Positions 51,782-59,924 of a stretch of DNA of 64,000 bases are shown here, in pieces (the first letter of the stretch is position 1; each line of letters opens with the position of its first letter). Origin of the DNA: Streptomyces sp. SID12488 (lineage in GTDB: Bacteria > Actinomycetota > Actinomycetes > Streptomycetales > Streptomycetaceae); contig NZ_JAAGLT010000013.1 in NCBI RefSeq assembly GCF_010548275.1, positions 62,001 to 126,000 on the forward strand, in the 5' to 3' direction. The position numbers were made by a program, and so were the translations under genes. The notes beneath the pieces are model-generated. The model made no database searches. It saw only the letters and a list, made by a program, of their open reading frames with translations, and was not told where the DNA came from.

Positions 51782-54238
51782 CTACACCGGGCCCGTCACC
51801 ACACCCACCGTCTTCGGCAACGACAGGCCCGAGCCGTCGCGGCGCGGGTCCATCTCCGGGAGCTCCGCCGGGGTGCCGTTCTTCTGGGACGCCCTCGCCG
51901 GAGCGGGGCCCGCCCAGGCAAGGGACAGACAGTCCTCGCCCTTCAGGAACCGCTGGCAGCGGACGCCGCCGGTGGCGCGGCCCTTGCGCGGATACTGGTC
52001 GAAGGGGGTCAGCTTCGCGGTCGTCTGCACGGAGTCGTCCAGCGTGCCCCGCGATCCGGCGACCGTGAAGACGACCGCGTCCACCGCCGGGTCCACCGCC
52101 GTGAACGAGATCACCTTGGCACCGTCCGTGAGCTTGATGCCGGCCATACCGCCGGCCGGGCGGCCCTGCGGGCGGACATGGGCGGCCTGGAAGCGCAGCA
52201 GCTGGGCGTCGTCCGTGATGAAGACCAGGTCCTCCTCGCCCGTGCGTAGCTCCGCGGCACCGACGATCCGGTCGCCGTCCCTGAGCGTGATGACCTCCAG
52301 CTCCCCCTTGTTGGAGGGATAGTCGGGGACCACCCGCTTGACGACGCCCTGCTCCGTGCCGATCGCGAGGCCCGGGGACGACTCGTCGAGCGTCGTCAGA
52401 CAGACCACTGTCTCGCCGTCCTCCAGGGAGAGGAACTCCGACAGCGGGGCGCCGCCCGAGAGGTTGGGTGCCGCCATCGTGTCGGGGAGCCGGGGCAGAT
52501 CGATGACGTTGATACGCAGCAGGCGGCCGGCCGACGTCACCGCGCCCACCTCGCCCCGTGCCGTCGCCGGGACCGCGGAGACGATCAGGTCGTGCTTGGC
52601 GCGCCGACCGTCCTCGTCCGCCGGGAACGGCTCGCCGTTCGCCGTACGCGCCAGCAGGTCCGTAGAAGAGAGCAGGACCCGGCACGGGTCGTCGGCCACC
52701 TGGAGCGGGACGCCCGCCGCGGGGGCGGCGCCGGCCGACTCCAGCAGGACCGTGCGCCGCTCGGTGCCGAACTTCTTGGCCACCGCGGCCAGTTCGTTCG
52801 AGACCAGCTTGCGGAGCTCCGCGTCCGACTCCAGGATCCGGGTCAGTTCCGCGATCTCGGCGGCCAGCCGCTCCTTCTCGGACTCCAGCTCGATGCGGTC
52901 GAACCGGGTCAGCCGGCGCAGCGGGGTGTCCAGGATGTACTGCGTCTGGATCTCCGAGAGGGAGAACCGCTCCATCAGGCGTTCCTTCGCCTGCGCGGAG
53001 TTGTCGCTGGAGCGGATCAGCCGGATGACCTCGTCGATGTCCACCAGCGCGGTGAGCAGGCCCTCGACCAGGTGCAGCCGGTCGCGGCGCTTGGTGCGGC
53101 GGAACTCCGAGCGACGCCGTACGACCTCGAAGCGGTGGTCGAGATAGACCTCCAGGAGCTCCTTGAGCCCCAGAGTGAGGGGCTGGCCGTCCACGAGCGC
53201 CACGTTGTTGATGCCGAAGGACTCCTCCATCGGCGTCAGCTTGTAGAGCTGTTCCAGGACGGCTTCCGGCACGAAGCCGTTCTTGACCTCGATGACCAGG
53301 CGCAGGCCGTGGCTGCGGTCGGTGAGGTCCTTGACGTCGGCGATGCCCTGGAGCTTCTTCGCGCCGACCAGGTCCTTGATCTTGGCGATCACCTTCTCCG
53401 GGCCGACGGTGAAGGGCAGTTCGGTGACGACCAGGCCCATGCGGCGCGCCGTCACGTTCTCCACCGACACCGTGGCACGGATCTTGAACGTGCCGCGGCC
53501 CGTCTCGTACGCGTCCCTGATCCCGGCGAGGCCGACGATCCGGCCGCCGGTGGGCAGGTCGGGGCCCGGGACGTGCCGCATCAGGGTGTCGAGGTCGGCG
53601 CCCGGGTAGCGGATGAGGTGACGGGCGGCCGAGATGACCTCGCCGAGGTTGTGCGGCGGCATGTTCGTGGCCATACCGACGGCGATGCCGGACGCGCCGT
53701 TCACCAGCAGGTTCGGGAAGGCGGCGGGCAGTGCCACCGGTTCCTGCTCCTGGCCGTCGTAGTTGGGGGCGAAGTCGACGGTGTCCTCTTCGATCGACTC
53801 CGTCATCAGGGACGTCGCGTCGGCCATGCGGGCCTCGGTGTACCGCATGGCGGCCGGCGGGTCGTCGTTGCCCAGCGAACCGAAGTTGCCGTGACCGTCG
53901 ACCAGCGGCACGCGCATGGAGAACGGCTGGGCGAGACGCACCAGGGCGTCGTAGATCGACGCGTCGCCGTGCGGGTGCAGCTTACCCATGACCTCGCCGA
54001 CGACGCGGGCGCACTTCACATAGCCGCGGTCGGGGCGCAGGCCCATCTCGTTCATCTGGTAGACGATGCGACGGTGTACGGGTTTGAGGCCGTCGCGGGC
54101 GTCGGGCAGGGCTCGGGAGTAGATGACCGAGTACGCGTACTCGAGGAAGGAGCCCTGCATCTCGTCGACGACGTCGATGTCGAGGATCCGCTCCTCGAAG
54201 TCATCGGGCGGCGGGGTCTTCGTGGTGCGGCGGGCCAT
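51782..54238 (-). CDS. parC: DNA topoisomerase IV subunit A
   Basis: Breakage-reunion subunit of topoisomerase IV, 818 residues. N-terminal domain begins EERILDIDVVDEMQGSFLEYAYSVIYSRALPDARDGLKPVHRRI. The quinolone region is HPHGDASIYDALVRLAQPF. The catalytic Tyr is in AAMRYTEARM, and the GyrA-like tower and C-gate follow. The C-terminal domain has a reduced set of beta-pinwheel repeats and no GyrA box, which favours ParC. ATG 54238 has AAGGAG upstream. Its partner ParE is at 36510. Confidence 0.93.
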   Translation of the reverse strand: MARRTTKTPPPDDFEERILDIDVVDEMQGSFLEYAYSVIYSRALPDARDGLKPVHRRIVYQMNEMGLRPDRGYVKCARVVGEVMGKLHPHGDASIYDALVRLAQPFSMRVPLVDGHGNFGSLGNDDPPAAMRYTEARMADATSLMTESIEEDTVDFAPNYDGQEQEPVALPAAFPNLLVNGASGIAVGMATNMPPHNLGEVISAARHLIRYPGADLDTLMRHVPGPDLPTGGRIVGLAGIRDAYETGRGTFKIRATVSVENVTARRMGLVVTELPFTVGPEKVIAKIKDLVGAKKLQGIADVKDLTDRSHGLRLVIEVKNGFVPEAVLEQLYKLTPMEESFGINNVALVDGQPLTLGLKELLEVYLDHRFEVVRRRSEFRRTKRRDRLHLVEGLLTALVDIDEVIRLIRSSDNSAQAKERLMERFSLSEIQTQYILDTPLRRLTRFDRIELESEKERLAAEIAELTRILESDAELRKLVSNELAAVAKKFGTERRTVLLESAGAAPAAGVPLQVADDPCRVLLSSTDLLARTANGEPFPADEDGRRAKHDLIVSAVPATARGEVGAVTSAGRLLRINVIDLPRLPDTMAAPNLSGGAPLSEFLSLEDGETVVCLTTLDESSPGLAIGTEQGVVKRVVPDYPSNKGELEVITLRDGDRIVGAAELRTGEEDLVFITDDAQLLRFQAAHVRPQGRPAGGMAGIKLTDGAKVISFTAVDPAVDAVVFTVAGSRGTLDDSVQTTAKLTPFDQYPRKGRATGGVRCQRFLKGEDCLSLAWAGPAPARASQKNGTPAELPEMDPRRDGSGLSLPKTVGVVTGPV

Positions 54239-54507
54239 CGCTGCCGGCTCCTTGCTGAGACATGAACAGGATCTGACGCGGACCATTGTGGACTGCCGCA
54301 CTGACAACGCGGACCAAGGCCCGTGCCTGCGGCGGTGTTGGGCGATGGCCGCTGTTGCTGAAACGTACCGCCTGGCACCCGAGGAATCTCGCTGTCGGCG
54401 TACGTCCGCCGGGAACTTCGCCAGCACTCCACACGCTTGCATACAGTGGCAGGACCGGCAGGAAAACAGCGGTTGCAACAACCGCATCCGCGATCGAAGG
54501 GACGTAC

Positions 54508-55851
54508 ATGCCCATGGGTCACACGGCCACAGCCGAGGCAGGCTCCGGCGGCCTGACAGCGACCGAGCACCGCCTCGCCAACGGGCTGCGCGTGGTGCTC
54601 TCCGAGGACCACCTGACCCCGGTCGCAGCGGTGTGCCTCTGGTACGACGTCGGGTCGCGCCACGAGGTCAAGGGGCGTACCGGCCTGGCTCACCTCTTCG
54701 AGCACCTGATGTTCCAGGGTTCGGGCCAGGTGAAGGGCAACGGCCACTTCGAACTGGTCCAGGGCGCGGGCGGCTCGCTCAACGGCACCACCAGCTTCGA
54801 GCGCACCAACTACTTCGAGACCATGCCCACCCACCAACTGGAGCTCGCCCTCTGGCTGGAGGCCGACCGCATGGGCTCGCTGCTCGCGGCCCTCGACGAC
54901 GAGTCCATGGAGAACCAGCGGGACGTCGTCAAGAACGAGCGCAGGCAGCGTTACGACAACGTCCCCTACGGGACGGCGTTCGAGAAGCTGACCGCCCTCG
55001 CCTACCCGGAGGGCCACCCCTACCACCACACGCCGATCGGCTCGATGGCCGACCTGGACGCGGCGACGCTGGAGGACGCGCGCGCTTTCTTCCGCACCTA
55101 CTACGCGCCCAACAACGCCGTCCTGTCGGTCGTCGGGGACATCGACCCCGCCCAGACGCTCGCCTGGGTCGAGAAGTACTTCGGATCCGTCGCCGGGCAC
55201 GACGGCAAGCCCGCGCCGCGCTCCGGCGCCCTCCCCGACGTCATCGGCGAGGAACTGCGCGAGGTCGTCGTGGAGGAGGTCCCCTCGCGCGCGTTGATGG
55301 CCGCCTACCGGCTCCCGGAGGACGGCACGCGTGCGTGTGACGCGGCCGACCTGGCGCTCACCGTCCTCGGCGGCGGCGAATCCTCCCGCCTCTACAACCG
55401 GCTCGTACGGCGGGACCGTACGGCGGTCGCGGCCGGGTTCGGCCTGCTGCGGCTGGCCGGAGCACCCTCCCTGGGGTGGCTGGACGTGAAGACCTCCGCG
55501 GACGTCGAGGTGCCGGTCATCGAGGCCGCCGTCGACGAGGAGCTCGCCCGGTTCGCCGCGGAAGGCCCCACGGCCGAGGAAATGGAGCGCGCCCAGGCCC
55601 AGTTGGAGCGCGAGTGGCTGGACCGGCTCGGTACGGTCTCGGGCCGCGCCGACGAACTGTGCCGTTTCGCGGTGCTGTTCGGCGATCCGCAGCTCGCGCT
55701 GACCGCCGTGCAGCGCGTGCTGGACGTGACGGCCGAGGAGGTCCAGCAGGCCGCCAAGGACCGGCTGCGCCCCGACAACCGCGCGGTGCTCGTCTACGAG
55801 CCCCTCACCGCCGACACTGCCACCGACACCGACGAGGAGGCGGCCAAGTGA
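54508..55851 (+). CDS. M16 family zinc peptidase, catalytic subunit
   Basis: Insulinase/pitrilysin-type metallopeptidase of 447 residues. The inverted zinc motif HLFEH is at residues 64-68 in GLAHLFEHLMFQG, with the third ligand Glu about 75 residues further on in the NQRDVVKNERRQ segment. The second M16 domain follows (VVGDIDPAQTLAWVEKYFG). It overlaps the next gene in GTGA, so catalytic and non-catalytic halves are made together, like mitochondrial processing peptidase. It is probably cytoplasmic; no signal peptide is visible. Confidence 0.9.
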   Translation: MPMGHTATAEAGSGGLTATEHRLANGLRVVLSEDHLTPVAAVCLWYDVGSRHEVKGRTGLAHLFEHLMFQGSGQVKGNGHFELVQGAGGSLNGTTSFERTNYFETMPTHQLELALWLEADRMGSLLAALDDESMENQRDVVKNERRQRYDNVPYGTAFEKLTALAYPEGHPYHHTPIGSMADLDAATLEDARAFFRTYYAPNNAVLSVVGDIDPAQTLAWVEKYFGSVAGHDGKPAPRSGALPDVIGEELREVVVEEVPSRALMAAYRLPEDGTRACDAADLALTVLGGGESSRLYNRLVRRDRTAVAAGFGLLRLAGAPSLGWLDVKTSADVEVPVIEAAVDEELARFAAEGPTAEEMERAQAQLEREWLDRLGTVSGRADELCRFAVLFGDPQLALTAVQRVLDVTAEEVQQAAKDRLRPDNRAVLVYEPLTADTATDTDEEAAK

Positions 55852-57236
55852 CCGAGCTCGCCACGATGGAGTTCCACCCCCAGCCCCAGGCGGGCGAGGC
55901 CAGGCCCTGGGCGTTCCCGGCCCCCGGGCGCGGCACACTCGGCAACGGTCTGACAGTCCTGCGCTGTCACCGCCCCGGCCAGCAGGTCGTCGCCGTCGAG
56001 GTGCTCGTCGACGCCCCCCTGGAGGCCGAGCCGGCCGGTCTCGACGGAGTGGCCACGATCATGGCCCGGGCCTTCTCCGAAGGCACCGACAAGCACTCCG
56101 CCGAGGAGTTCGCCGCCGAGCTGGAGCGCTGCGGCGCCACCCTCGACGCGCACGCCGACCACCCGTGTGTGCGCCTCAGCCTCGAAGTCCCCGTGTCGCG
56201 GCTCCCCAAGGCGCTCGGTCTGCTGGCCGACGCCCTCAGGGCGCCCGCGTTCTCGGACAGCGAGATCGAGCGGCTGGTGCGCAACCGGCTCGACGAGATC
56301 CCGCACGAGACGGCCAACCCGGCCCGTCGCTCCGCCAAGCAGCTGTACAAGGAGCTGTTCCCGGCGGCCTCGCGGATGTCCCGTCCGCGCCAGGGAACCG
56401 AGGAGACGGTCGCGAAGATCGACGCGGCTGCCGTACGCGCCTTCTACGAGAGGCACGTCAGGCCCGCCACAGCCACGGCCGTGGTCGTCGGCGACCTCAC
56501 CGACATCGACCTGGACGCGCTGCTCGGCGACACCCTGGGGGCCTGGACGGGCTCGTCGGCCGAGCCGCGGCCCGTGCCGCCGGTGACCGCCGACGACACC
56601 GGCCGGGTCGTCATCGTGGACCGCCCCGGCGCCGTGCAGACCCAGCTGCTCATCGGCCGCATCGGCGCCGACCGGCACGACCGTGTCTGGGCCGCCCAGG
56701 TCCTCGGCACGTACTGCCTCGGCGGCACCCTCACCTCCCGCCTGGACCGTGTCCTGCGCGAGGAGAAGGGTTACACCTACGGTGTGCGGGCGTTCGGCCA
56801 GGTCCTGAGGTCGGCGCCGGACGGCACGGGCGCCTCGCTGCTCGCCATCAGCGGGTCCTTCGACACGCCGAACACCGGTCCCGCGCTGGAGGACCTCTGG
56901 AAGGTGTTGCGGACCCTCGCGGCCGAGGGGCTCACCGACGCCGAACGCGATGTCGCGGTGCAGAACCTGGTCGGTGTCGCCCCGCTCAAGTACGAGACCG
57001 CGGCGGCCGTGGCGAGCACGCTGGCCGACCAGGTCGAGCAGCACCTGCCCGACGACTACCAGGCGACGCTGTACCGGCAGCTCGCCGCGACCGGCACCGT
57101 GGAGGCCACCGCGGCGGCCGTCAACGCCTTCCCGGTGGATCGTCTGGTGACGGTCCTCGTCGGTGACGCGGCGACGATCGAGGAGCCCGTCCGGGCCCTC
57201 GGCATCGGCGAAGTGACCGTCGTCCCCGCCGAGTAG
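55848..57236 (+). CDS. M16 family protein, non-catalytic partner
   Basis: Paralogue of the preceding peptidase, 462 residues. At the position of HxxEH it reads GVATIMARAFSEGT, so the zinc site is lost. The R/Y-containing C-terminal motif (VLREEKGYTYGVRAFGQ) that shapes the substrate pocket is kept. GTG 55848 overlaps the upstream stop by four bases. The pair matches the arrangement of M16B heterodimers in bacteria. Target peptides are unknown. Confidence 0.9.
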   Translation: MTELATMEFHPQPQAGEARPWAFPAPGRGTLGNGLTVLRCHRPGQQVVAVEVLVDAPLEAEPAGLDGVATIMARAFSEGTDKHSAEEFAAELERCGATLDAHADHPCVRLSLEVPVSRLPKALGLLADALRAPAFSDSEIERLVRNRLDEIPHETANPARRSAKQLYKELFPAASRMSRPRQGTEETVAKIDAAAVRAFYERHVRPATATAVVVGDLTDIDLDALLGDTLGAWTGSSAEPRPVPPVTADDTGRVVIVDRPGAVQTQLLIGRIGADRHDRVWAAQVLGTYCLGGTLTSRLDRVLREEKGYTYGVRAFGQVLRSAPDGTGASLLAISGSFDTPNTGPALEDLWKVLRTLAAEGLTDAERDVAVQNLVGVAPLKYETAAAVASTLADQVEQHLPDDYQATLYRQLAATGTVEATAAAVNAFPVDRLVTVLVGDAATIEEPVRALGIGEVTVVPAE

Positions 57237-57260
57237 CGGCACCCGGCGTACACGACAGAG

Positions 57261-57288
57261 GCCCCGGTGGCGAAAGCGTCACCGGGGC
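57261..57288 (+). terminator. Terminator after the M16 operon
   Basis: GCCCCGGTG and CACCGGGGC pair, with a GCGAAAGCGT loop region, 25 bases after the second M16 stop; the stem extends by AGA/TCT around one mismatch. Confidence 0.85.
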
Positions 57289-57460
57289 TTCTTTGTCCAT
57301 GTTGATGCGCAAGTTGTCCGTATTGATGGAGAGGTGGACTGTCTGCACTGTGGCATGCGCTACAAAACCCGTGATCGGTTTGTTGATTGAAAGACGTCCC
57401 GCTTAGCGTCTGTCCGGCTGTCCGTCATGCACTGCGCCGCACCCGCGGCAACCGGACAGT

Positions 57461-57608
57461 CATCGCCGAGTCCCCGTACGGCGCGAGCCAGGGGAGCCGG
57501 GGACCCACCATGTGCAGTCCCTGGGGTGAATCGGATGCCCGCGCGTGCAGCGAGGGTGTCCGTAGGAGACCTTCCTGCTCCGAACCCGTCAGCTAACCCG
57601 GTAGGCGA
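57461..57608 (+). ncRNA. c-di-AMP (ydaO-type) riboswitch
   Basis: The region carries the conserved core of the ydaO motif: GGGGAGCCGGGGACCCA, CTGGGGTGAATC, AGGGT with a following purine-rich joint, TCCGAACCCGTCAGCTAACC and a closing GGTAGGCG that pairs with CGCC at 57464-57467. It lies 27 bases before the M23 peptidase start. Known biology: c-di-AMP turns such genes off in actinobacteria, including cell-wall hydrolases. The remaining 57295-57460 is an apparent promoter region with no gene. Confidence 0.9.
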
Positions 57609-57634
57609 GAAGGAAGGAAAGGACCCACCACCAC

Positions 57635-58408
57635 ATGGCGTTCACCCGCGCCACCGGGAAGCACCGTCGTCCCCGCCGTCCCAGTCTTGTCACCCGTACG
57701 ACGGTCCGCGCGGCCGGAGTCGCAGCCCTCGCGACCACCGGCGTCGTCGGCTCCCTCGCCGCTCCGGCTCTCGCCGCGGAGTCCGCCGTCGAGCAGACCG
57801 GTCTCACCCCGGTGATCTCCATCGGCGAGGCGCTCGCCGACCAGATCGACGCGCAGGCCGTCGCCCAGGAGCAGGCCGCCGAGAAGGCCGCCGCCGAGGA
57901 GCGGGCTGTGGCCGCCGCGCAGAAGGAGGCGGAGGAGCGGGTCAAGGAGGCGCGCGAGGCGAAGGCCCGCGCCGCCCGTGAGGCCGAGCGCAAGCGCCTG
58001 ACCAGCTATGTCGCCCCGATCGCCGGCTCGTACATCTCCACGGGCTACAAGACGGGCGGCGCCCTCTGGTCCTCCGGCAGCCACACAGGCGTCGACTTCC
58101 ACGCCGCGTCCGGCACCACTGTCCAGGCGGTGGGTTCCGGCACCGTCGTCGAGGCCGGCTGGGGTGGGTCCTACGGCAACAACATCGTGATCAAGATGAT
58201 TGATGGTACATACACTCAGTACGGTCATCTGTCGTCCATCAATGTCTCCGTCGGTCAGACGGTCACCCCGGGCCAGCAGATAGGCCTCTCGGGAGCCACC
58301 GGCAACGTCACCGGCGCGCACCTCCACTTCGAGGCGCGCACGACGCAGGAGTACGGCTCGGACATCAATCCCGTCGCCTACCTCCGCTCGCACGGTGTGA
58401 ACGTCTGA
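57635..58408 (+). CDS. Secreted M23 peptidoglycan endopeptidase
   Basis: LytM/lysostaphin-type cell-wall hydrolase, 257 residues. A long Arg-rich signal sequence (hydrophobic core AAGVAALATTGVVGSLAAPALA) ends near residue 47. A predicted coiled coil rich in Glu/Ala/Lys follows (about 70-120). The M23 domain has the zinc residues HTGVD (His, Asp) and HLH in GAHLHFEAR, and FHAASGTTVQAVGSGTV. ATG 57635 is downstream of GGAAGGAAAGGA. The upstream c-di-AMP riboswitch suggests control of cell-wall remodelling and germination by this second messenger. Confidence 0.93.
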   Translation: MAFTRATGKHRRPRRPSLVTRTTVRAAGVAALATTGVVGSLAAPALAAESAVEQTGLTPVISIGEALADQIDAQAVAQEQAAEKAAAEERAVAAAQKEAEERVKEAREAKARAAREAERKRLTSYVAPIAGSYISTGYKTGGALWSSGSHTGVDFHAASGTTVQAVGSGTVVEAGWGGSYGNNIVIKMIDGTYTQYGHLSSINVSVGQTVTPGQQIGLSGATGNVTGAHLHFEARTTQEYGSDINPVAYLRSHGVNV

Positions 58409-58432
58409 CGACCCCGCGCACCACTTGTCGTG

Positions 58433-58455
58433 GCCCCGGCTCCCCGAGCCGGGGC
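58433..58455 (+). terminator. M23 gene terminator
   Basis: GCCCCGGCT and AGCCGGGGC around CCCCG, followed by TTTC, 25 bases after the stop. Confidence 0.88.
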
Positions 58456-58551
58456 TTTCGGTGTTTCGGAGGGTGGTGTGTCCAAAAAATATCCACGGAT
58501 TCCGGCCTGCCGTCGGAAATTCCGGTTCTCTGCAATAGAGTCACTGAACAC

Positions 58552-58568
58552 ACGTCAATCGTCGACGT
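58552..58568. promoter_or_regulatory. Short dyad upstream of the GntR gene
   Basis: ACGTC-N7-GACGT, ending 28 bases before the start of the GntR-family gene: a possible autoregulatory site, weak by itself. Confidence 0.3.
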
Positions 58569-58596
58569 TTCACGGGGATTAAAGCGGAGGTCGGAC

Positions 58597-59292
58597 ATGC
58601 GTATTCCGGCGCACTCGGTATGCACGGCGATCCGGGACGACATCGTCGCCGGTGTCTACGAGCGCGGCAGCCGGCTCACCGAGGAACTGCTCGCCCGCCG
58701 GTACGGCGTCTCGCGCGTCCCCGTCCGTGAGGCCCTGCGCACCCTGGAGGCAGAGGGCTTCGTGGTGACCCGGCGGCACGCGGGCGCGTGCGTCGCGGAA
58801 CCCACCGAGCAGGAGGCCTCCGACCTGCTGGAGATGCGCATGCTTCTGGAGCCACTGGGTGCCTCCCGGGCCGCCCAGCGTCGCACCGAGGCCCACCTCA
58901 AGGTGCTGCGGGGCCTGGTCAGGCTGGGCCAGGAGCGGGCCAGGAGGGGGAACAGTGAGGATCTGCGCTCCCTGGGGGGCTGGTTCCACGAGACGCTCGC
59001 CCAGGCCTCCGGGAGTCATGCCCTGACCTCGACGCTCACCCAGCTCCGGCACAAGATCGCCTGGATGTACGCGGTGGAGGCGCCGGCCAGTCCCGTCGAC
59101 TCCTGGGCGGAGCACGGGGCGATAGTGGACGCGGTGGCGCGCGGTGACAGCGAGCGGGCACGGGCGATCACGGCGCTGCACACCGAGCGCGCGACCGGTG
59201 CGCACCGGCTTCGATTTCCGGGCGCCGGGGACCGGGCGGATCGTGTGAGGACTTCGCAACATCCCGTAAACATGACGGGCCTGCGTCATTAA
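58597..59292 (+). CDS. GntR family regulator, FadR-type (FCD domain)
   Basis: Repressor of 231 residues. The winged helix is CTAIRDDIVAGVYERGSRLTEELLARRYGVSRVPVREALRTLEAEGFV (about 9-57); the FCD effector domain follows (EASDLLEMRMLLEPLGASRAAQ, GWFHETLAQASGSHALTSTL). Conserved Asp/His ligands of metal-dependent FCD proteins are partly present. GGAGG lies 6 bases before ATG 58597. It stands alone between the M23 and ptsH genes and is separated from ptsH by a strong terminator. Effector and targets are unknown. Confidence 0.88.
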   Translation: MRIPAHSVCTAIRDDIVAGVYERGSRLTEELLARRYGVSRVPVREALRTLEAEGFVVTRRHAGACVAEPTEQEASDLLEMRMLLEPLGASRAAQRRTEAHLKVLRGLVRLGQERARRGNSEDLRSLGGWFHETLAQASGSHALTSTLTQLRHKIAWMYAVEAPASPVDSWAEHGAIVDAVARGDSERARAITALHTERATGAHRLRFPGAGDRADRVRTSQHPVNMTGLRH

Positions 59293-59360
59293 CACGGGCG
59301 CCGTATACAAAGAGGGTTGAATTCGCGGGGGATTATTTCTGCTGCCTGCGACCGGGAATT

Positions 59361-59397
59361 ACGAAGGGCCCGCCCGATATTCGGGCGGGCCCTTCGT
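59361..59397. terminator. Bidirectional terminator, 17-base perfect stem
   Basis: Arms 59361-59377 and 59381-59397 are perfectly complementary around TAT, between the convergent GntR and ptsH genes. Confidence 0.92.
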
Positions 59398-59464
59398 CGT
59401 GTGCGGATGACGCTATTGCGGTGGCGTCCGCGGCCACCGTCAATCAAGGACTCCGCCGGACTTT

Positions 59465-59746
59465 TCAGACCGTCTCGGGAAGTTCCTCGAGTCCCTCGGC
59501 CACCAGCTTCGCCAGGCGGTCGAGCGCGGCGTCGGCGCCCTCCGCCTCGGAGGCGAGGACGATCTCCTCGCCTCCCTGGGCGCCCAGGCCGAGGACCGCC
59601 AGCATGGAGGCCGCGTTGACGGGGTTGCCGTCGGCCTTGGCGATCGTCATGGGGACGCCGGCGGCCGTGGCCGCACGGACGAAGATGGAGGCGGGGCGGG
59701 CGTGGAGGCCCTCCGCCCAGCCGACGTTGACGCGGCGCTCAGCCAT
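59465..59746 (-). CDS. ptsH: HPr, phosphocarrier of the sugar phosphotransferase system
   Basis: Phosphocarrier of 93 residues between enzyme I and sugar-specific EIIA proteins. The phospho-accepting His is in GLHARPAS (His15 region). The regulatory Ser segment reads NAASMLAVLGLG. The start ATG 59746 follows GAAGGG. A DasR operator (dre) lies 26 bases upstream, matching the known DasR control of ptsH in Streptomyces. It is divergent from the acetyltransferase gene. Confidence 0.96.
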   Translation of the reverse strand: MAERRVNVGWAEGLHARPASIFVRAATAAGVPMTIAKADGNPVNAASMLAVLGLGAQGGEEIVLASEAEGADAALDRLAKLVAEGLEELPETV

Positions 59747-59771
59747 GTGATGCTGCCCTTCACTGTCTCAG

Positions 59772-59787
59772 GGTTGTCTAGACCATT
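59772..59787 (-). promoter_or_regulatory. DasR operator (dre) of ptsH
   Basis: Minus strand AATGGTCTAGACAACC fits the dre consensus around TGGTCTAGACCA, with the central GTCTAGAC intact and a mismatch on one side. It is 26-41 bases before the HPr start codon. Confidence 0.8.
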
Positions 59788-59924
59788 ATTCCATAGCGTG
59801 AAGCGTGCCGGGAGGCAGGCCGAAACCCGTCCCGGACCGCGCTCGAACCCCGGCCTGGGCCCGACTTCGGTCCCCCACAGACTGCCCCGCGACGTTGTCG
59901 GACGCGAGCCGTACTCTGGGGCGC

